A stretch of 56,387 nucleotides of DNA from Clostridia bacterium (lineage in GTDB: Bacteria > Bacillota > Clostridia > Oscillospirales > Acutalibacteraceae). Shown in pieces: positions 34,931-46,081 of the stretch (positions are counted from its first letter, which is position 1; the number at the start of each line of letters is the position of its first letter). Position numbers and translations under genes: made by a program. The DNA is taken from positions 1 through 56,387 of the forward strand of contig CAAFVV010000001.1 in the NCBI GenBank assembly GCA_900766585.1. The letters run 5' to 3'. Under the pieces are notes generated by a model, which was given only the letters and a program-made list of their open reading frames with translations, was not told where the DNA came from and searched no databases.

Positions 34931-36478
34931 ATGACAAACGAGAAACGACAGCAAAACGCGCTGCCTGCCGATACCGATGCCGCCGTGGAGGAGATCCTCC
35001 GCCGCTACCCGCCGCGCGATCTGCCGCAGGGCACGCGCGTGACCCGCTTTGCCCCCAGCCCGACCGGCTTTATGCATGTCGGCAATCTGCGTACCGCTTT
35101 GTATGAATACCTCGTGGCGAAATCCGCGGGCGGTATATTTGTGCTGCGCATCGAGGACACGGATCAGGAGCGCTATGTCGAGGGCGCGACCGACGTGATC
35201 TACCGCACACTCAGCGAGGTGGGGCTGACCCATGACGAGGGTCCCGACCGCGACGGCGGCTACGGCCCGTATATCCAGAGCGAGCGCCGCGACCTGTACA
35301 AGCCGTTTGCCGAGTGGCTGGTCAAGCAGGGCAAGGCATACTACTGCTTCTGCACGAAGGAGCGGCTTGAGTCCATCCATGCGGACGGCAGCTTCGGCGG
35401 CTATGACCGCCACTGCCGCGATCTGCCGCAGGAGGAGGTGCAGCGGCTGCTCGACGCCGGTACGCCGTATGTCATCCGGCAGAAGGTGCCGCTTTCCGGC
35501 GCGACCTCGTTTGAGGACAGCGTCTACGGCACGATCACGATCGAGAACAGCGAGATCGAGGATCAGGTGCTGCTCAAATCCGACGGCTACCCGACCTATA
35601 ACTTTGCCAACGTGATCGACGACCACCTGATGCACATCACCCATGTGGTGCGCGGCAGCGAATACCTGACCTCGACGCCGAAATATAACCTTTTATATGA
35701 AGCGTTCGGCTGGGAAAAGCCGACCTATGTCCACCTGCCGCTCATCATGGGCAAAAATGAGGACGGCTCGGTGTCCAAGCTGTCCAAGCGCCACGGCTCC
35801 ACCAGCTTCCAGGGACTGGTGGCGGAGGGCTATCTCGCGCCGGTCATCACCAACTATATCGCGCTGCTCGGCTGGTGTCCGAAGGACGACCGCGAGATGT
35901 TTTCACTGGCGGAGCTTGAGCAGGCGTTTTCCATCGACGGGATCAGCAAATCCCCCGCGGTGTTTGACTATGACAAGCTGCTGTGGTTCAACGGCGAGTA
36001 TATCCGCCGGATGAGCGCGGAGGAGTTCTCCGCCCACGCCGCGCCGTACTACCGCGAGGTGTTCGGCGATGCCGAAAAGCCGCTTTATGTGCTCGACGCC
36101 GTACTGCAGCCGCGGATCACCCGCTTTACCGATATCCCCGCGCTGCTCGGCTTTTTCCGGGAGCTGCCCGATTATGATGCGGAGCTGTTTGTCAACAAAA
36201 AGAGCAAGGTCGACCGCGAAAACGCGCCCGTGATGCTCAAGGCTGCCGTCGATACGCTGACGGCGCTTTCCGAATGGACGGTGGAGGCGCTCCATACGGC
36301 GCTGATGGAGCTGGCGCAGACGCTCGGCGTGAAAAACGGTACGCTGCTCTGGCCCGTGCGCATTGCGGCGGCAGGGCAGACGGTGACGCCCGGCGGCGCC
36401 ATGGAGATATTGGCGGTGCTCGGAAAAGAAGAAGCGCTCCGGCGGCTTGCCGTCGGGATCGAAAAGCTCGGCGAATAA
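34931..36478 (+). CDS. gltX: Glutamyl-tRNA synthetase
   Basis: A class I synthetase that charges tRNA-Glu. The HIGH-type motif is in FAPSPTGFMHVGNLRTAL (about 40-57) and the KMSKS-type motif is KLSKRHG. A 35-residue N-terminal extension before the catalytic domain is common in clostridial GltX. It heads a five-gene run, gltX-glnS-proB-proA-proC, all on one strand with gaps of 28 bp or less. A GGGAGG site precedes the ATG. Confidence 0.96.
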   Translation: MTNEKRQQNALPADTDAAVEEILRRYPPRDLPQGTRVTRFAPSPTGFMHVGNLRTALYEYLVAKSAGGIFVLRIEDTDQERYVEGATDVIYRTLSEVGLTHDEGPDRDGGYGPYIQSERRDLYKPFAEWLVKQGKAYYCFCTKERLESIHADGSFGGYDRHCRDLPQEEVQRLLDAGTPYVIRQKVPLSGATSFEDSVYGTITIENSEIEDQVLLKSDGYPTYNFANVIDDHLMHITHVVRGSEYLTSTPKYNLLYEAFGWEKPTYVHLPLIMGKNEDGSVSKLSKRHGSTSFQGLVAEGYLAPVITNYIALLGWCPKDDREMFSLAELEQAFSIDGISKSPAVFDYDKLLWFNGEYIRRMSAEEFSAHAAPYYREVFGDAEKPLYVLDAVLQPRITRFTDIPALLGFFRELPDYDAELFVNKKSKVDRENAPVMLKAAVDTLTALSEWTVEALHTALMELAQTLGVKNGTLLWPVRIAAAGQTVTPGGAMEILAVLGKEEALRRLAVGIEKLGE

Positions 36479-36499
36479 AAAACAGGGAGAGAAACGATT

Positions 36500-38185
<1,686 letters not shown>

Positions 38186-38213
38186 CCCCGTGACCGGGAA
38201 ATGAGGATGACCT

Positions 38214-38990
38214 ATGCGAATTGTAGTTAAGGTGGGGACCTCGACGCTTGCCCATCCGACCGGATTGCTCAACATCCGACGGGTGGAGCAGCTCTGCGAG
38301 GTGCTCAGCGATCTGAAAAATGCCGGGCATGAGATCGTGCTGGTCTCATCCGGCGCCATCGGCATGGGGGTCGGCAAGCTCTCACTGAAGGAGCGCCCGC
38401 AGGACATGCCGACCAAGCAGGCTGCCGCCGCCGTGGGGCAGTGCGAGCTGATGTATGTATATGACAAGCTGTTTTCGGAGTATCACCACAATGTGGCGCA
38501 GCTGCTGATCACCCGCAGCGATATTGACGACGAGGGGCGGCGGCGGAACATCCGCAGCACGCTGACCCGTCTTTTAGAGCTGCGCGCCGTGCCGATCATC
38601 AACGAAAACGACACCGTCGCCACCGAGGAGATCAGCATCGGCGACAACGATACGCTCGGCGCGGTCGTGGCGACGCAGGTGGACGCGGATCTTCTGGTGC
38701 TGCTGTCGGATATTGACGGGCTGTACACCGCCGATCCCCGCCGTGATCCTGCGGCGCGGCTGATCGGGCGGGTGGAAAAGCTGACGCCTGAAATTCTGTC
38801 GCTCGGCGAGGGGGTCGGCTCCTCGCTCGGCACCGGCGGTATGGCGACAAAGCTGCACGCCGCCGAACTGACGACGGAGGCAGGCATCGACATGGTCATC
38901 GCCAACGGGCGCGACCCGAAGATCCTGTATGCGATCGTGCGCGGCGAACCGGCGGGCACCCGCTTTTTCGGCAGGAGGGACGGACGATGA
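38214..38990 (+). CDS. proB: Glutamate 5-kinase
   Basis: Phosphorylates glutamate in the first step of proline synthesis. The 258-residue product is the short form with the amino-acid-kinase domain only (VVKVGTSTLAHP at the start; SSGAIGMGVGKL; INENDTVATEE; GTGGMATKLHAA) and no C-terminal PUA domain. It overlaps proA by 4 bp. Confidence 0.96.
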   Translation: MRIVVKVGTSTLAHPTGLLNIRRVEQLCEVLSDLKNAGHEIVLVSSGAIGMGVGKLSLKERPQDMPTKQAAAAVGQCELMYVYDKLFSEYHHNVAQLLITRSDIDDEGRRRNIRSTLTRLLELRAVPIINENDTVATEEISIGDNDTLGAVVATQVDADLLVLLSDIDGLYTADPRRDPAARLIGRVEKLTPEILSLGEGVGSSLGTGGMATKLHAAELTTEAGIDMVIANGRDPKILYAIVRGEPAGTRFFGRRDGR

Positions 38991-40243
38991 CGACGAAGGA
39001 GATCCTTTGCGCCGCCAAGGCGGCGGCGCCCGCGCTGGCAGCGGCGGACACGGCGCGGAAAAATGCCGCGCTGCTCGCCATGGCGGATGCGCTTGAGGCG
39101 GACGCCGACGCGATCCTCTCCGCCAATGCCGAGGACGTGGCGGCGGCGCGCGACCGGCTTGGCGCGGTGATGATCGACCGCCTGACGCTGACAAAGGCGC
39201 GTATCGCCGGGATGGCGGAGGGCATCCGCCAGGTGGCGGCTCTGCCCGATCCCGTCGGCGAGGTGCGGGAGCACACCGTCCGCCCGAACGGGCTGGAAAT
39301 TGACAAGGTCGGCGTGCCGCTCGGCGTGATCGCGATCATTTATGAGAGCCGCCCGAACGTGACATCCGATGCGGCGGCGCTGGCGGTCAAATCCGGCAAC
39401 GCCTGCGTGCTGCGCGGCGGGCGGGAGGCGTTTCGCTCCGCCAACGCCGTGACGGCGGCACTGCGCCGCGGTCTTTCGGCGGTGTCGCTGCCCGATACGC
39501 TGGTGCAGCTTGTGCAGGACACCTCCCGCGAGAGCGCACGCGAGCTGATGACGGCGCAGGGGTATGTCGATCTGCTGATTCCCCGCGGCGGCGCGGGGCT
39601 GATCCGCGCCTGCGTCGAGCAGGCGACCGTGCCCTGCATTCAGACCGGAACCGGCATCTGCCACCTGTATATTGACGCGGCGGCGGATGAGGATATGGCG
39701 CTGGATATTGTCGAAAACGCCAAGGCGAGCCGCCCGTCGGTGTGCAACGCCGCCGAGGTGTGCCTTGTCCACCGCGACATCGCCGCGCATTTTCTGCCGC
39801 GGCTGAAGGAGCGACTCGGAGCCATGCGGGAGCAGGCGGGCAAGCCGCCGGTCGAGCTGCGGCTCGATCCCGCGGCGGCTGCCGTGATCGACGGCAAGGC
39901 GGCGTCGCCCGAGGATTTTGACACCGAATTTCTGGACTACATTCTCGCGGTGCGGGTCGTGGACAGCGTGGATGCCGCCATCGCCCATATCGCCGCCCAT
40001 TCCACCGGCCACAGCGAGGCGATCATCACCGCCGACGAAGCGGCGGCGGCGCGGTTCACCCGTGCGGTGGATTCCGCGGCGGTCTACGTCAATGCGTCTA
40101 CCCGCTTTACCGACGGCGGCGAGTTCGGGCTGGGGTGCGAGATGGGGATCTCGACCCAGAAGCTGCACGCCCGCGGACCGATGGGACTGCGTGAGCTGAC
40201 GAGCTATAAATATGTGATCCGCGGAAACGGACAGATCCGTTGA
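38987..40243 (+). CDS. proA: Gamma-glutamyl phosphate reductase
   Basis: Reduces gamma-glutamyl phosphate to glutamate semialdehyde with NADPH, the second step of proline synthesis. It is 418 residues, the usual length. The aldehyde-dehydrogenase-like active-site Cys is in RPSVCNAAEV, and the family phrases VPLGVIAIIYESRPNV and GGEFGLGCEMGIS are present. It is coupled to proB by a 4-bp overlap. Confidence 0.97.
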   Translation: MTTKEILCAAKAAAPALAAADTARKNAALLAMADALEADADAILSANAEDVAAARDRLGAVMIDRLTLTKARIAGMAEGIRQVAALPDPVGEVREHTVRPNGLEIDKVGVPLGVIAIIYESRPNVTSDAAALAVKSGNACVLRGGREAFRSANAVTAALRRGLSAVSLPDTLVQLVQDTSRESARELMTAQGYVDLLIPRGGAGLIRACVEQATVPCIQTGTGICHLYIDAAADEDMALDIVENAKASRPSVCNAAEVCLVHRDIAAHFLPRLKERLGAMREQAGKPPVELRLDPAAAAVIDGKAASPEDFDTEFLDYILAVRVVDSVDAAIAHIAAHSTGHSEAIITADEAAAARFTRAVDSAAVYVNASTRFTDGGEFGLGCEMGISTQKLHARGPMGLRELTSYKYVIRGNGQIR

Positions 40244-40260
40244 CCGCGCGAAGGGAGAGA

Positions 40261-41070
40261 ATGACCGTGAGCGAGCTTTGGGGATTTATCGGCGCCGGAA
40301 ATATGGGCGGCGCACTGATCCGTGCGGCGGCAAAGACGCTGCCCGCCGGATCCATCGGCATTGCCGACCGCGACGAAAGCAAGGCGGCGGCGCTGGCCGC
40401 CGAGGTGGCGGCGCAGACAGCGGACAACGCTGCACTTGCCCGGGAGGCGGACTATCTTGTCATCGGGGTCAAGCCGCAGATGCTCGTCGAGCTGTTTGAC
40501 AGCCTGCGCGATATCCTGGCGGCGCGGACAAAGCCGGTGACGCTGATCTCCATGGCGGCGGGCGTGCCGATTGACACGATCCGTTCCCTCGCCGGAGCGC
40601 TGCCGGTCATCCGCATCATGCCGAACATGCCGGTCGCGGCGGGCGAGGGTATGATCCTCTATGCGGCGAGCGGGGATGTGCCCGCCGGGCAGGTGGAGCG
40701 CTTTGCCGCCGTGTTTGCGGCGGCGGGACGGCTGGAGGCGCTGCCCGAGCGGCTGATTGACGCGGGCTGCGCCCTGTCCGGCTGCGGCCCCGCATTTGTG
40801 TGCCTGATGGCGGAGGCGATGGCGGATGCCGGCGTCGCCTGCGGTTTGCCGCGCGATACGGCGCAGCTGCTCGCCGCGCAGACGCTGAAGGGTACGGCGG
40901 CGCAGCTGCTGCTGACCGGACAGCACCCCGGTGTGCTCAAGGATGCGGTCTGCTCGCCGGCGGGGAGCACTATCGCCGGTGTGCGGGTGCTCGAGCAGCA
41001 GGGGCTGCGCGGCGCGGTGACGGACGCCGTGATCGCGGCGTTTGACCGCACGCGTGAGCTGGGCAAATAA
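40261..41070 (+). CDS. proC: Pyrroline-5-carboxylate reductase
   Basis: Catalyses the last step of proline synthesis, reducing P5C with NAD(P)H. The N-terminal Rossmann motif is WGFIGAGNMGGAL. Family signatures near the middle (VIRIMPNMPVAAGEGM) and the C-terminal helix region (DAVCSPAGSTIAGVRVLE) are intact. The ATG at 40261 follows AAGGGAG closely; GTG at 40267 is an alternative. A terminator follows, ending the gltX-glnS-proBAC run. Confidence 0.96.
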   Translation: MTVSELWGFIGAGNMGGALIRAAAKTLPAGSIGIADRDESKAAALAAEVAAQTADNAALAREADYLVIGVKPQMLVELFDSLRDILAARTKPVTLISMAAGVPIDTIRSLAGALPVIRIMPNMPVAAGEGMILYAASGDVPAGQVERFAAVFAAAGRLEALPERLIDAGCALSGCGPAFVCLMAEAMADAGVACGLPRDTAQLLAAQTLKGTAAQLLLTGQHPGVLKDAVCSPAGSTIAGVRVLEQQGLRGAVTDAVIAAFDRTRELGK

Positions 41071-41086
41071 CAGGAGCGACAGGATT

Positions 41087-41125
41087 CGGCACCGGAGGAA
41101 ACCATTTTCTCCGTGCCGTTTTTTG
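41087..41125 (+). terminator. Terminator after proC
   Basis: CGGCAC (41087-41092) pairs with GTGCCG (41113-41118), with an inner GGAG/CTCC, and is followed by six T residues. Confidence 0.8.
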
Positions 41126-41157
41126 TCCGCAGGCAAGTAAACAAGGGAGATGAAACC

Positions 41158-43059
41158 ATGACCGTGCTGTCAGCCTGCCGACTGGGCAAATACTTCGGCG
41201 AACGTGCCTTGTTCACCGATGTGAGCTTTGAGGTGGACGCGCGCGACAAGATCGGCCTTGTGGGGCGAAACGGCTGCGGAAAGACCACGCTGTTCCGGCT
41301 TCTGACGGGCGAATACATCCCTGACGAGGGCGAGGTCGTCAAAAGCCGCGAAGCGGTGATCGGCTATATGGAGCAGCACGTCGGCCGTGCGGGCGGCACG
41401 CTGTATGAGACGGTGGAAAGCGTATTTGCGCCGCTGATCGCACAGGAACGGGAGCTGGCGGCGCTGACGGCGGCGCTGGAGCGCGACCCGACGCCGGAGA
41501 GGATCGAGCGTCACCACCGGTTAAATGAGGCATTTGCCGGCGCGGGCGGACTGTACTATAAAAGCCGCGTGCGCTCCGCCCTGCTGGGGCTGGGATTTGC
41601 GGAGGAGGATTTCTCCCGCCCGCTGTCCACCTTCAGCGGCGGGCAGCAGTCCAAAGCGGCGATGGCGCGCCTTTTGCTGTCGGGAAGCAATCTTTTGCTG
41701 CTCGACGAGCCGACAAACCATCTCGACATTGCGTCGGTGGAGTGGCTGGAGGAATATCTGCGCGGCTATGCGGGCGCGGTGCTGATCGTGTCCCACGACC
41801 GCTATTTTCTGGACCGCGTCACTAACCGCACGCTCGAATTGGACCGCGGGCGGCTGTATGCGAGCGGCGGCAACTATTCCGCCCACCGCGAATGGCGGGA
41901 GCGCGAGGAGGAGATCGCGGAAAAGCACTACAAGCACGCGATGCAGGAGATCGAAAAGCTCGAGGGCAATATCGCCCTGCTCAAGCAGTGGAACCGCGAA
42001 AAAAGCGTGCGGCAGGCGGAGAGCCGCGAAAAACGGCTTGCGCGCATGAAGGAGCAGCTGGAGGTGCCGGTCGGGCAGGAGAGCGCGCTCACCTTTCGCT
42101 TTACGGCAGCGGAGACGGGCGGAAACGAGGTGCTGACCGGCACGGAGCTGTCGATGGGCTTCGGCGGCGCGCCGCTGTTTTCCGGTGCGGACATTGCCCT
42201 GCGGCGGGGGGATCGTGTGTTTCTGCTCGGCCCGAACGGCTGCGGCAAGACGACGCTGCTGAAAATTTTGAGCGGGCGGCTGACACCGCTGCGCGGCATG
42301 GTGCGCGCGGGCGCGCGGGTCAGCATCGGCTACTATGACCAGACGCAGGCGGGGCTTTGCGACGAAAAGTCCGTGTTTGACGAGCTGCACGACGCCTATC
42401 CGACCATGACGCAGACCGAGCTGCGGTGCGCGCTGGCGGCGTTTCTGTTCACCGGCGATGAGGTGTTTCGCCCGGTCGGACAGCTGTCCGGCGGCGAGCG
42501 CGCCCGCGTGCTGCTGCTGAAGCTGATGTTAAAGCGGGATAACCTCTTGCTGCTCGACGAGCCGACAAACCACCTTGACATCGCGTCGCGCGAGGCGCTC
42601 GAGGACGCGCTGCTCGGCTATGACGGCACGCTGCTGATCGTGTCCCACGACCGCTATTTTATCAACCGTCTCGCGACCCGCACGGTGCGGCTGACCGAAA
42701 CGGGCTGTGTCTCCATCCCCGGCGATTATGACGCCTACGCCGCGCAGTTTCGCGAGCCGGAGCGGGAAAAGACAGAGGAAAAGCCCGAGCCGAAGCAGAA
42801 CGACTATAAGCGCCGCAAGGAGCAGGAGTCGGAAAACCGCAAGCTGCTGACCAGGCTGCGCCGCTGTGAGGAGGCTGTGGCGGCGCTGGAGGAAAAGAGC
42901 GCGGCGCTGACCGCCGAGCTGATGGGCGACGCGGCGGCAGACCATCTGCGCGCAACTGAGTTGTCGGCGCAGCTCGACGGCGTGCAGCAGGAGCTTTCCG
43001 CGCAGATGACGCTCTGGGAGCAGCTCCAGACGCAGGCGGAGGAGGCGGGGCTGGTATGA
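41158..43059 (+). CDS. ABC-F family ATPase
   Basis: A 633-residue soluble protein with two ATPase domains in one chain and no membrane part. The Walker A motifs are GRNGCGKTT and GPNGCGKTT; both signatures (FSGGQQSK, LSGGERAR) and both LLLLDEPTNHLDIAS motifs are intact. A linker between the domains and a C-terminal coiled coil of about 90 residues are typical of the YdiF/Uup type, which act on the ribosome. Antibiotic protection is possible but not shown. The start at 41158 follows AAGGGAG. It overlaps the PAP2 gene by 4 bp. Confidence 0.93.
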   Translation: MTVLSACRLGKYFGERALFTDVSFEVDARDKIGLVGRNGCGKTTLFRLLTGEYIPDEGEVVKSREAVIGYMEQHVGRAGGTLYETVESVFAPLIAQERELAALTAALERDPTPERIERHHRLNEAFAGAGGLYYKSRVRSALLGLGFAEEDFSRPLSTFSGGQQSKAAMARLLLSGSNLLLLDEPTNHLDIASVEWLEEYLRGYAGAVLIVSHDRYFLDRVTNRTLELDRGRLYASGGNYSAHREWREREEEIAEKHYKHAMQEIEKLEGNIALLKQWNREKSVRQAESREKRLARMKEQLEVPVGQESALTFRFTAAETGGNEVLTGTELSMGFGGAPLFSGADIALRRGDRVFLLGPNGCGKTTLLKILSGRLTPLRGMVRAGARVSIGYYDQTQAGLCDEKSVFDELHDAYPTMTQTELRCALAAFLFTGDEVFRPVGQLSGGERARVLLLKLMLKRDNLLLLDEPTNHLDIASREALEDALLGYDGTLLIVSHDRYFINRLATRTVRLTETGCVSIPGDYDAYAAQFREPEREKTEEKPEPKQNDYKRRKEQESENRKLLTRLRRCEEAVAALEEKSAALTAELMGDAAADHLRATELSAQLDGVQQELSAQMTLWEQLQTQAEEAGLV

Positions 43060-43547
43060 AAAAGGAGCAGTATCTCGCGCTGATGGCGTGGACGCGGCAG
43101 ACGCCCCGTCGGGCGTTTTTCTGCGAGCTTCTGTGCCGCGCCCTGCCCGCGGCGGCAGGCGCTGTCTACCTTGGCTTTGCCGTGTGGCTGCTGATTGTGC
43201 GCTCACCCGCTCTTGTGCGGTATGCCGCCGTGCCGGCGCTGACGCTTGCGATTGTCAGCGTGCTGCGCCGCCTGATCGGGCGGCAGCGCCCGTATGAGCG
43301 CTGGAAGGAAGCAACACCGCTCATGCGCTCCCGCCGCAGGGGGCAGGGCTGCCCGAGCCGCCACGCGGCAAGCGCGCTGGCGATTGCGCTCGCGGGCTTT
43401 ACTGTGCATCCCGCCCTCGGCGCGGGATTGCTGGTCGCCGCCATCGGCATCGGGCTGACCCGTGTGCTGTCCGGCGTGCATTTTATCGGTGATGTGCTGT
43501 GCGGCTATGCGCTTGCGCTGCTGTGCGGTATCGGGTTTTTGATCTGA
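43056..43547 (+). CDS. PAP2-family membrane phosphatase
   Basis: A 163-residue membrane phosphatase, probably acting on a lipid phosphate such as undecaprenyl pyrophosphate. The three PAP2 motifs are seen: RRLIGRQRPYE, CPSRHAAS and TRVLSGVHFIGD, with the two catalytic His residues in the last two. About four to five hydrophobic helices surround them. It lies between an ABC-F gene (4-bp overlap) and a bactoprenol-type glycosyltransferase gene (16-bp gap), which fits a role in lipid-carrier sugar metabolism. Confidence 0.88.
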   Translation: MKKEQYLALMAWTRQTPRRAFFCELLCRALPAAAGAVYLGFAVWLLIVRSPALVRYAAVPALTLAIVSVLRRLIGRQRPYERWKEATPLMRSRRRGQGCPSRHAASALAIALAGFTVHPALGAGLLVAAIGIGLTRVLSGVHFIGDVLCGYALALLCGIGFLI

Positions 43548-43563
43548 AAAAGGAGGGAACGGT

Positions 43564-44511
43564 ATGACGGTGAAGCACTCTCTGGTGATCCCCTGCTATA
43601 ATGAGGAGGGCAATATTGACGCCTTTTTCGATGAGGCCTGCCGCGCAATGGCGGGCTATACCGATGCCTTCGAGCTGGTATTTGTCAACGACGGCAGTGC
43701 GGACGGCACGGCTGCCGCTCTCGACCGGCTGTATGCCGCCCATCCCGAGCGGCAGCTCACGGTGATCCACTTTTCCCGCAATTTCGGCAAGGAGGCGGCG
43801 ATGTATGCCGGTCTGCGCGCGGCGCGGGGCGAATACGTCACCGTGATCGACGCCGATCTGCAGCAGCCGCCCGCAACGGCGGTGGAGATGGGGCGGCTTT
43901 TGGATGCCCACCCCGAATACGACATGGTGGCGGCGTGCCCGGAAAAGCGGCGGGAGGGAGGCTTCCTGCGATTTTGCAAAAAGCGGTTTTACCGGCTGAT
44001 CGACCGGGTCAGCGACGTGACGTTTATCGAGGGGGCGAGCGATTTTCGCACCATGCGCCGCCCGGTGACGGAGGCGCTGCTGTCTATGCCCGAGTATCAC
44101 CGTTTTTCCAAGGGACTGTTTGCCTTTGTCGGCTTTCCGACGCTGACGGTGACCTATACGGTGCGCGAACGCCAGAGCGGGACGACCAAGTGGTCGTTTT
44201 TCAAGCTGCTGCGCTATGCGCTCGAGGGAATTATGGCGTATACCGACCTGCCGCTGCTGCTGCCGCTGTATCTGGGCGGCGCGCTCTCGTTTTTGGGTGC
44301 TGCCGGTCTGCTGGCGGCGCTGATCGTGCGGCTCTGTGCCGGCGCTGTGGTGACCGGATGGGCGCTGGCAGCGCTTTTGGTGCTGCTGTGTGGGATACTG
44401 CTGATCACCAACGGCGTGATGGGCGCCTATATCGGCAAGATTCATACCCAGAGCCGCCATCGTCCTGTCTATATCGTGCGGGAAATCAAAACGCCGGAAA
44501 AAGACGGCTGA
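43564..44511 (+). CDS. Family 2 glycosyltransferase, GtrB/bactoprenol-glucosyltransferase-like
   Basis: A 315-residue membrane-anchored GT2. The N-terminal catalytic domain has LVIPCYNEEGNIDAFF, the metal-binding region VIDADLQQPP, and the ERQSGTTKWS segment. Two hydrophobic helices follow (about residues 238-258 and 265-290). This plan matches enzymes that load one sugar onto undecaprenyl phosphate. An AGGAGG site precedes the ATG. Confidence 0.92.
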   Translation: MTVKHSLVIPCYNEEGNIDAFFDEACRAMAGYTDAFELVFVNDGSADGTAAALDRLYAAHPERQLTVIHFSRNFGKEAAMYAGLRAARGEYVTVIDADLQQPPATAVEMGRLLDAHPEYDMVAACPEKRREGGFLRFCKKRFYRLIDRVSDVTFIEGASDFRTMRRPVTEALLSMPEYHRFSKGLFAFVGFPTLTVTYTVRERQSGTTKWSFFKLLRYALEGIMAYTDLPLLLPLYLGGALSFLGAAGLLAALIVRLCAGAVVTGWALAALLVLLCGILLITNGVMGAYIGKIHTQSRHRPVYIVREIKTPEKDG

Positions 44512-44606
44512 CTGCGGCAGAGTGAAGAGCGTATTTACCGTTTCGTTAAACTTCGTTCATATATTTTGGCTTCCCGCGCGGTATACTGTTAGCAGGAAGT
44601 GAGACT

Positions 44607-45038
44607 ATGGGCAACGGAAACGGATTTTTCAGCCGCCTGCAATACCGGCTGGCGGTGTTTATGCAGGGACGCTACGGCCCCGACCAGCTCTATCGGGCGA
44701 TGCTGGTACTGTATGCGGTCCTGCTGGTCTTTCACGTGCTGACGCGCTGGACAGTTTTTCTGGTCGCCGAATGGGTGATCCTTGTCCTGCTGCTTTGGCG
44801 CTGCTTTTCGCGCAATATTGCGGCACGCCAGAAGGAAAACGCGCTCTGGCTGCGGTTTTGCGGGCGCTGCCGCGAAAAGGCACATCTGCTGCGCTGCCGT
44901 TTCCGTGACCGCAGAACCCACGTCTACCGCACCTGTCCGCACTGCCATGCGGTCGTGCGGCTGCCCCGCGCCCAAAAGGGCAGCAAGGTCTGCAACTGTC
45001 CCCGCTGCCGGCGGGATTTTCCTGTGCGGATCCGGTGA
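44607..45038 (+). CDS. Small membrane protein with C-terminal zinc ribbon
   Basis: A 143-residue protein with two hydrophobic helices (about 31-46 and 48-67), a basic linker and a C-terminal zinc ribbon with Cys pairs at 110/113 and 131/134 (CPHC and CNCPRC). The tail is strongly basic. A TATACT-like -10 lies near 44580. The ribbon is predicted to be cytoplasmic and could bind nucleic acid or protein; no function is known to me. Related short proteins occur widely in Clostridia. Confidence 0.8.
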   Translation: MGNGNGFFSRLQYRLAVFMQGRYGPDQLYRAMLVLYAVLLVFHVLTRWTVFLVAEWVILVLLLWRCFSRNIAARQKENALWLRFCGRCREKAHLLRCRFRDRRTHVYRTCPHCHAVVRLPRAQKGSKVCNCPRCRRDFPVRIR

Positions 45039-45076
45039 CGGATCGGCGGCAGTCTGCGTATATCCGGACGGACAAC

Positions 45077-45118
45077 TGCCCGCAGAGCCTGCAAGACGGC
45101 TGTGCGGGTGTTTTTTTG
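45077..45118 (+). terminator. Terminator ahead of rpsF
   Basis: CCCGCA pairs with TGCGGG and AGCC with GGCT around an 8-nt loop, followed by seven T residues. Confidence 0.75.
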
Positions 45119-45149
45119 CCGTAAAACCGGGGCTTTTTTGCAAAAACGG

Positions 45150-45178
45150 TTGACAGATGCCGGATAAGCTGATATAAT
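45150..45178 (+). promoter_or_regulatory. Consensus promoter of rpsF-ssb-rpsR
   Basis: TTGACA (45150-45155) and TATAAT (45173-45178) are both perfect matches, 17 bp apart. Confidence 0.9.
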
Positions 45179-45187
45179 CAATCTGTA

Positions 45188-45258
45188 TGACGCGCAAAAA
45201 CGGAACCGTTTTTGCACAAGCGGAATATACATCCTTGCTCCGCCGCAGAGGCGGGGCC
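45188..45258 (+). promoter_or_regulatory. Structured rpsF leader, possible S6:S18 binding site
   Basis: Two hairpins lie in the leader: GCAAAAACGG/CCGTTTTTGC near 45190-45211 and a GC-rich 8-bp stem near 45237-45257 carrying CCG motifs. S6:S18 autoregulation through an rpsF leader is known in several bacteria. Whether this leader matches that motif needs a covariance search. Confidence 0.35.
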
Positions 45259-45282
45259 ACAAGACCACAAGGAGGTGTCTAT

Positions 45283-45573
45283 ATGCCCACAGTAAAAGCA
45301 GCTTATGAAGCAGTGCTTCTGTTCTCCCTGTCCAAGGGAGAGGAAGCGGCGACGGCTCTGAAGGAGAAATTCCAGGAGCTGATCGCGCAGCATGCCGAGC
45401 CGGGTGACATTGACGATTGGGGCAAGCGCAAGCTCGCCTATCCGATTAACGATGAGACCGAAGCGCTCTATGTGCTGTACAACTTCACCGCGACGCCGGA
45501 ATTCCCGGCCGAGCTGGAGCGTGTTGCCGGTATCACCGACGGCGTGCTGCGTGCCATGACGGTGCGCAAGTAA
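45283..45573 (+). CDS. rpsF: 30S ribosomal protein S6
   Basis: A 96-residue small-subunit protein that pairs with S18. The phrase IDDWGKRKLAYPINDETEALY is shortened here to its core WGKRKLAYPI, the family hallmark. The start at 45283 is set by AAGGAGG; an upstream in-frame ATG lies in the leader and is not used. It is first in the classic rpsF-ssb-rpsR operon. Confidence 0.97.
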   Translation: MPTVKAAYEAVLLFSLSKGEEAATALKEKFQELIAQHAEPGDIDDWGKRKLAYPINDETEALYVLYNFTATPEFPAELERVAGITDGVLRAMTVRK

Positions 45574-45585
45574 GGAGGACTCCGT

Positions 45586-46038
45586 ATGAACGTAGTCTGT
45601 TTGATGGGGCGTCTGGTGGCGGAACCGGAGCTGAAGCAAACGCAGAACGGCGTTTCGGTCTGCAGCTTCCGCATCGCCGTCGACCGTTCCTATCAGGTCA
45701 AGGGTCAGGAGCGGCAGTCGGATTTTATCAATTTGGTTGCCTGGCGTCAGACGGCGGAGTTTGTCTGCCGCTTTTTCCACAAAGGCTCCCGTATCGCCGT
45801 CGTCGGCTCTCTGCAGTCGAGACAGTATACGGATCAGAGCGGCAACAAGCGCACGGCGTATGAGGTCGTGTGCGACAATGTCTCGTTTGTGGATCCCAAG
45901 AGCGCCAACCCCGGCGGCGGTTATGCCACGCCGGATTCCCAGATCCCGCCTGCCTACAACGAGTCCCAGCCCGCTTTCTCCACCGCCTCTGCCGGCGACT
46001 TTGAGGAGATCGTGGGGGACGACGAGCTGCCGTTTTGA
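45586..46038 (+). CDS. ssb: Single-stranded DNA-binding protein
   Basis: Protects single-stranded DNA and recruits repair and replication proteins. The N-terminal OB fold (MNVVCLMGRLVAEPEL... FRIAVDR) is followed by a Pro/Ser/Ala-rich linker and the acidic tail DDELPF that binds partner proteins. The 150-residue length is normal. It lies 12 bp after rpsF. Confidence 0.98.
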   Translation: MNVVCLMGRLVAEPELKQTQNGVSVCSFRIAVDRSYQVKGQERQSDFINLVAWRQTAEFVCRFFHKGSRIAVVGSLQSRQYTDQSGNKRTAYEVVCDNVSFVDPKSANPGGGYATPDSQIPPAYNESQPAFSTASAGDFEEIVGDDELPF

Positions 46039-46081
46039 GCGCCGCCGTCCGTCTAACTTTTGAAAAAGGAGGCCAACTGTC

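Noticed and set aside
41158..43059. Antibiotic-resistance ABC-F protein
   Set aside because: The sequence fits the housekeeping YdiF/Uup type; nothing specific to Msr, Vga or Lsa was seen.
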